From positions 1 through 10,016 of the forward strand of contig DYTM01000034.1 of assembly GCA_020725985.1 (NCBI GenBank): DNA of 10,016 bases, in the 5' to 3' direction. The stretch comes from Methanomassiliicoccus sp. (GTDB lineage: Archaea > Thermoplasmatota > Thermoplasmata > Methanomassiliicoccales > JACIVX01). The notes under the pieces were generated by a model. That model saw only the letters and a program-made list of their open reading frames with translations, made no database searches and was not told the DNA's origin. The stretch's first letter is position 1, and each line of letters opens with the position of its first letter. Below, piece after piece: positions 7,037 to 10,016 of this stretch. The position numbers and the translations under genes were made by a program.

Positions 7037-8098
7037 TCAGTCGATCTTCAAGGGGACCCGCTTGATTTCCTTCAGCGTGTCCCCGTCCCAAGCGTACTTC
7101 AGCCTCTTCCGTCCCTTCCACGCCCCCCTCTGGAGGATGTATCCGACCATGAGGCTCAGCCCGATCGACGCCTCCACGTACGCGACCGACTTGGTCGCGT
7201 TCCTGTTGATCTTTCCCCAGGACTGAGCTTCCTCGAAAGTGCACCCGGACAGACCGCCCCAGTACGGGACGTCGGTCGTGATCTGGATCGCGTAGTGGTG
7301 CCCTCCCTTGTCGTATCCGAGGGTCTCGGCGATGACCTCGGTTTGCTGGATGTAGTTCTTGGGCACACCGCCCCCTATGTAGATGACGCCAGTCTTATCG
7401 GAGTGGATCTTGACCTGGGTGAGCTCCCAGTTGTCCCTGATGGGGTCGATCCTCATAAACGGCTTGTTCTCCTTCCTCCTGTTGACGTACAATCCTGTGA
7501 GGCCGATCCCGATCGAGGAGTCGTTCAGCGCGGGGACGAAGATCGGGACGCCGTACTTCTTGGCGTTGTACAGAATCGAGTCCTTGTCCTTCAGATTCGC
7601 TCCGAGGATTTCCATGAACTCCCTGCTCGAGTAGCCCCGGGGCTCGAGGCCGCCTGCTATCTCCCCTATGTACGCATCTGTCTCCCTGAACTTCTCCTCG
7701 TCGACGAGCGTGTCGTATATCCTGTCAAGCCAGAGGTCCCTCAGCTTGAGATCGTCGATGTTGGGGGAGCACTTGTAGTGGCTGAACCCCCTCCCCTGAT
7801 AGAAGTCCTGGTAGGGTATCGCGCCGATCGAGACGACCGCGTCGACGATGCCGTACCTGATCATGTCCGCGATGATCTTTCTCAGCCCCGCAGCCACGAG
7901 CGGCCCCGCGAGGCCGAGGATTATCGTCGGCCTGCTCGGGTCCTTCAGCGCGTTCTCGTAAGCCATCGCGCAGGTGGCAAGGGCCCGGCTCTGCACCGAG
8001 CTGTCCTTGTACGCCTCCACTAGGTCCCCGACAGTCCTCACGCTATCGAAGTCAATGTGCTTGACCTTCTCCTTCAACAACTCCTTCCTGCTCACCAT
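7037..8098 (-). CDS. dys: Deoxyhypusine synthase family protein
   Basis: Homologue of deoxyhypusine synthase, which transfers the aminobutyl group of spermidine to a lysine of initiation factor aIF5A using NAD. The protein is 353 residues, the usual size. Conserved features: PALNDSSIG (Asp193, matching human Asp243), GGGVPKNYIQQT, and TFEEAQSWGKI with Glu290, Trp294 and Lys296 matching human Glu323, Trp327 and the catalytic Lys329. Against my recollection of human DHS, two spermidine-site residues differ: His288 aligns with Asn248 and Asp316 with Leu283, and about seven residues are inserted between them and the knot around YDKGG. It may therefore belong to a DHS-like branch. The start is ATG 8096-8098: GGAGG (8106-8110) sits seven bases upstream and conserved sequence begins there; the frame is open back to 8155 without support. 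It follows the 56-residue gene by 53 bases in a likely operon. Confidence 0.9.
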   Translation of the reverse strand: MVSRKELLKEKVKHIDFDSVRTVGDLVEAYKDSSVQSRALATCAMAYENALKDPSRPTIILGLAGPLVAAGLRKIIADMIRYGIVDAVVSIGAIPYQDFYQGRGFSHYKCSPNIDDLKLRDLWLDRIYDTLVDEEKFRETDAYIGEIAGGLEPRGYSSREFMEILGANLKDKDSILYNAKKYGVPIFVPALNDSSIGIGLTGLYVNRRKENKPFMRIDPIRDNWELTQVKIHSDKTGVIYIGGGVPKNYIQQTEVIAETLGYDKGGHHYAIQITTDVPYWGGLSGCTFEEAQSWGKINRNATKSVAYVEASIGLSLMVGYILQRGAWKGRKRLKYAWDGDTLKEIKRVPLKID

Positions 8099-8105
8099 CG
8101 CCAAT

Positions 8106-8110
8106 CCTCC
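8106..8110 (-). promoter_or_regulatory. Shine-Dalgarno site deciding the DHS start
   Basis: GGAGG on the minus strand lies seven bases before the ATG at 8098. It fixes this start over the in-frame upstream ATG codons at 8134 and beyond, which would overlap or abut the end of the 56-residue gene and lack such a site. Confidence 0.75.
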
Positions 8111-8151
8111 AGATGATCTTGATTTGTCTCTCATATCGCATGGCTGGCCCA

Positions 8152-8322
8152 TCACAGGTCTCGTCCAGCCTTCCTCGGGCGGCTGCAGATGGCGTACTCG
8201 TCGCCATCGAAAAACACATCCAACTCGGGATGCTCGGCCTGGATCTCCTCGATCTTCTTCAAAACCTCGCGGAGCGTCAAGTCGCTGTTCTTATCGATCT
8301 TGACATGTATCCTCTTTTCCAT
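8152..8322 (-). CDS. Small 56-residue protein of unknown function upstream of the DHS homologue
   Basis: I do not recognise this family. From the ATG at 8320-8322 the protein has 56 residues: a short strand MEKRIHVKID, an amphipathic helix at about 15-30 (LTLREVLKKIEEIQAE), then HPELDVFFDGDEYAICSRPR, which looks like a beta hairpin (DVFF, turn DGD, EYAI), ending in a basic tail. It is acidic in the middle, has a single Cys, and no membrane segment. Support for expression is good for so small a gene: GGAG (8329-8332) six bases before the ATG, and a strong TATA box (8369-8380) about 50 bases before it. The frame is open further upstream to 8412, but that would cross the promoter. It lies 53 bases ahead of the DHS homologue in the same direction and is probably co-transcribed. 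It may be a partner of that enzyme or simply a neighbour. Confidence 0.72.
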   Translation of the reverse strand: MEKRIHVKIDKNSDLTLREVLKKIEEIQAEHPELDVFFDGDEYAICSRPRKAGRDL

Positions 8323-8368
8323 TTCCAGCTCCTGGCCGATGCCCGGATTTAACAAGATGCTCATGTGC

Positions 8369-8380
8369 GTATATATCTTT
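8369..8380 (-). promoter_or_regulatory. Strong TATA box with A-rich BRE for the 56-residue/DHS cluster
   Basis: On the minus strand the sequence reads AAAGATATATAC, preceded by two further A residues, giving a good BRE plus TATA arrangement. The predicted start is near 8348, leaving about 25 bases of leader that contains the GGAG ribosome site of the 56-residue gene. This is the clearest promoter in the window. Confidence 0.65.
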
Positions 8381-8604
8381 TTGTTCCGGTGTGGCACAGA
8401 ATGGCGGCACAAAATCAGCGATCGGACAGCCGGAAAGCGGAACGTCTGGACTGAGTCCCGACAGCCCCGATAGAGACCTCGTTATCCGGAATGATAATCT
8501 GCTTCGCCCGATGCGACATCCCGAATCCAGCACCTTCTTCGGTACACAAGGGCGCCATCCCTTCTGTCGTCGATGCATCCGCCGCCTGGTAACCTAATCA
8601 CAAT

Positions 8605-8613
8605 GTTAAAATA
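8605..8613 (+). promoter_or_regulatory. TATA-like box for the coiled-coil gene
   Basis: GTTAAAATA is followed by a predicted start near 8635, about 34 bases before the GTG start at 8669. That leader would contain the AGGTG ribosome site at 8659-8663. Confidence 0.45.
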
Positions 8614-8668
8614 CGAATCAGGACACTTGACTTGATTCAAGGCAGGGCCTTCTGCAGCAGGTGTACAA

Positions 8669-10000
8669 GTGCACAGGAAGAAAGAGAAAGATGCGCCGCG
8701 AGATGGACCGATCGGCACCGGTTCCGCAGGTCCTCTAGGCGAGGCGGACCCTGCCAGTTGGAGCGGGGGGAACTCCGACAAAGTAGATGAGCTGAGGAAA
8801 TGGCTGACGGGGGAAGAGAGCCTACTTTCTTGGCTCAATGAGGAACCGGTACCGGAGACCGAGCTCTTAGCCGTCGGCGAGGAAGAGGGGAGAGAGAGGC
8901 CGCTGGGAGAGAAGGTTCCCTTCTACGAAGAGGAGATCGCCCGGCTGAAGGCCGAGATCCTCGAATTGCAGAGGCAGTCCGGCCTGCCCCCGGGAGTCGA
9001 GGAGACCTCGGATGTTTACCGAAGGGTAAGGGAAACAACCGAGGAGAACAAGCGGCTCGCAAGAGAGATCGAGGAAGAGAGGGCACTCCGGGACGCGCTC
9101 AAGAAGCAATTCGAGATCTCATTGGGAAGCCTTCCGGACGACCGAGCCTCCATGATCAGGAAGGAGATCGAGGTCAAGGAGGCCGAGAAGGCCCTCGCCT
9201 CGCGGGAGAGGGAGATCGAGGAGAAGGAGATAATGATCAAGGCCTCCGCGGCCAGCATCTCCATGGAGGAGGTCGGGCTAGAGGATCGGTTCCATGCCGA
9301 GTTGAAAGAGAAGGAAGCGGCGTTCCACAGCAGGGAGCAGGAGCTTCGCTCGAAAATCGAGCAGCTTGAGATAGAGCTCAAGCAGAAGATGATCGACGAC
9401 AAGCTGATGGAGAACGAGCTCAAGATCGCGAAGATGACCGGCCCCGAGGCGGAGAAGGAGATTGCGAACAAGATCAAGGAGATACAGCTCAAGGAGCGCT
9501 CGATCCTCCTTAAGGACGAGGAGATCAACCGGCTCAAGATCGAGGTCAAGGAGAGGGCCGAGGAACTCAGCAAGATCAAGCAGATGGTCTCCTACAAGGA
9601 GGAGGAGATGCTGAGAAGGGAAGAGGACCTCCTCTACAGGGAGAAGGTCCTGTCGGAGGAGAGACGCAGGCTGGACGAGGTGAAGAAGGAAGCGACCGGC
9701 CTCGACGAGCTGGAGATGAAGAAGCGGCTCGAGGACCTCAAGTCCGAGGTCCAGAGGAAGGAGGAGGAGCTCCGCGCCAAGGAGAAGTACCTCAGCGGGA
9801 AGATGGAGGAGCTCAGGCGCAGGGAGCAGGGCATCATCGAGGACGAGATCTCCGCGAAGGAGGAGGAAAGGGCCCTCGAGTTTCAGCAGGCGAAGGTCAA
9901 GACCGGCAACCAGCGTCTCGACGATCTGCTGCTCGGCGGAATACCTTTCGGGTCGAACATTCTCATCCACGGACCGCCCTTCATAGGGAGGAGGTCATGA
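8669..10000 (+). CDS. Long coiled-coil protein running into a KaiC/RecA-like ATPase domain; frame breaks at Walker A
   Basis: The visible frame gives 443 residues. Residues 1-40 are Gly/Pro-rich and probably disordered; 41-57 hold a short Trp-Leu motif (LRKWLTG, then LLSWLNE); about 83-408 are an almost continuous Glu/Lys/Arg-rich coiled coil with likely breaks near 147-155 (GSLPDD) and around MTGPEAE. From 410 (VKTGNQRLDDLLLGGIPFG) the sequence matches the start of a KaiC/Rad55-type RecA domain, reaching the P-loop as GPPFIG at 435-440. There the frame reads RRS and stops (TGA 9998-10000). The -1 frame continues as EVMISQFV to the window edge, as expected after a P-loop, so one base seems lost near 9989 and the conserved Lys is missing. 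The gene probably continues beyond the window. The start is GTG at 8669, the first start after an in-frame stop at 8633, with AGGTG five bases upstream. Such coiled-coil ATPases are known in archaea, but the role is not known to me. Confidence 0.85.
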   Translation: MHRKKEKDAPRDGPIGTGSAGPLGEADPASWSGGNSDKVDELRKWLTGEESLLSWLNEEPVPETELLAVGEEEGRERPLGEKVPFYEEEIARLKAEILELQRQSGLPPGVEETSDVYRRVRETTEENKRLAREIEEERALRDALKKQFEISLGSLPDDRASMIRKEIEVKEAEKALASREREIEEKEIMIKASAASISMEEVGLEDRFHAELKEKEAAFHSREQELRSKIEQLEIELKQKMIDDKLMENELKIAKMTGPEAEKEIANKIKEIQLKERSILLKDEEINRLKIEVKERAEELSKIKQMVSYKEEEMLRREEDLLYREKVLSEERRRLDEVKKEATGLDELEMKKRLEDLKSEVQRKEEELRAKEKYLSGKMEELRRREQGIIEDEISAKEEERALEFQQAKVKTGNQRLDDLLLGGIPFGSNILIHGPPFIGRRS

Positions 10001-10016
10001 TCAGCCAGTTCGTCGC

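Larger units (their letters stand above)
8323..8668. other. Gene-free region with divergent promoters
   Basis: This 346-base stretch separates the minus-strand 56-residue/DHS cluster from the plus-strand coiled-coil gene. It holds a TATA box for each side (8369-8380 minus, 8605-8613 plus). Between them, 8390-8600 has no convincing open frame. I noticed an odd palindrome TGTGGCACA (8390-8398) next to the minus-strand promoter and a short inverted repeat TTATC/GATAA (8482-8497). No tRNA, C/D-box pair, or U-tract terminator stands out. A non-coding RNA or operator region cannot be excluded. Confidence 0.6.

Noticed and set aside
7013..8023. A 336-codon plus-strand open frame opposite the DHS homologue
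   Set aside because: Antisense shadow of a conserved enzyme, with Val/Asp/Leu/Arg-biased composition and no domain.
8099..8155. N-terminal extension of the DHS homologue to an ATG at 8155
   Set aside because: It would overlap the 56-residue gene, lacks a ribosome site, and the GGAGG at 8106-8110 points to the ATG at 8098.
1..10016. CRISPR array, transposon, phage or multi-gene defence system
   Set aside because: I found no spaced direct repeats, no terminal inverted repeats flanking a transposase, and every recognised gene is a chromosomal housekeeping or conserved archaeal type. The Lhr helicase alone does not make a defence island.

Overview
The window looks like a piece of chromosome from a GC-rich archaeon, most likely a Thermoplasmatota/Methanomassiliicoccales-type euryarchaeote. 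The evidence is gene content: an archaeal Lhr-type helicase with a C-terminal zinc knuckle, a deoxyhypusine synthase family protein, a DUF531 protein, an archaeal-type PurM, and a coiled-coil protein running into a KaiC/RecA-like domain. Several genes also have a TATA-like box 24-30 bases before a start codon, as in leaderless or short-leader archaeal transcripts. The lineage is inference; I see no rRNA or other decisive marker. No tRNA, rRNA, CRISPR array, insertion sequence, phage gene or recognisable defence system is visible.

Layout. At 3-674 (minus) is a seven-helix DUF4203-like membrane protein ending in a zinc ribbon. It is divergent from an Lhr-family DNA/RNA helicase at 822-3563 (plus). 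The helicase meets a fumarylacetoacetate hydrolase family gene (3560-4225, minus) tail to tail, both stop codons lying in one CTAG. That gene overlaps by 11 bases a 78-residue gene of unknown function (4215-4451, minus). Next are the rRNA 2'-O-methyltransferase RlmE/FtsJ (4568-5179, minus) and, divergent from it, purM for purine synthesis (5274-6299, plus). PurM converges on a minus-strand cluster: a 56-residue unknown protein (8152-8322), a deoxyhypusine synthase family protein (7037-8098) and a DUF531 protein with SPOUT-like features (6403-6966). A 346-base gene-free stretch (8323-8668) carries divergent promoters for that cluster and for a long coiled-coil gene (8669 to beyond the right edge).

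How the genes fit together. Most are housekeeping genes. Three bear on the translation machinery (RlmE, the deoxyhypusine synthase homologue, and probably DUF531 if it is an RNA methyltransferase); one is nucleotide synthesis, one nucleic-acid remodelling and one small-molecule metabolism. I do not see a coherent new multi-gene system. The points most worth a second look are: (1) an apparent one-base frameshift exactly in the Walker A motif of the coiled-coil/KaiC-like gene at the right edge; (2) loss of two residues of the canonical deoxyhypusine synthase spermidine site in the DHS homologue; (3) two small unknown proteins, each next to an enzyme gene; (4) the SPOUT-like C-terminus of DUF531.
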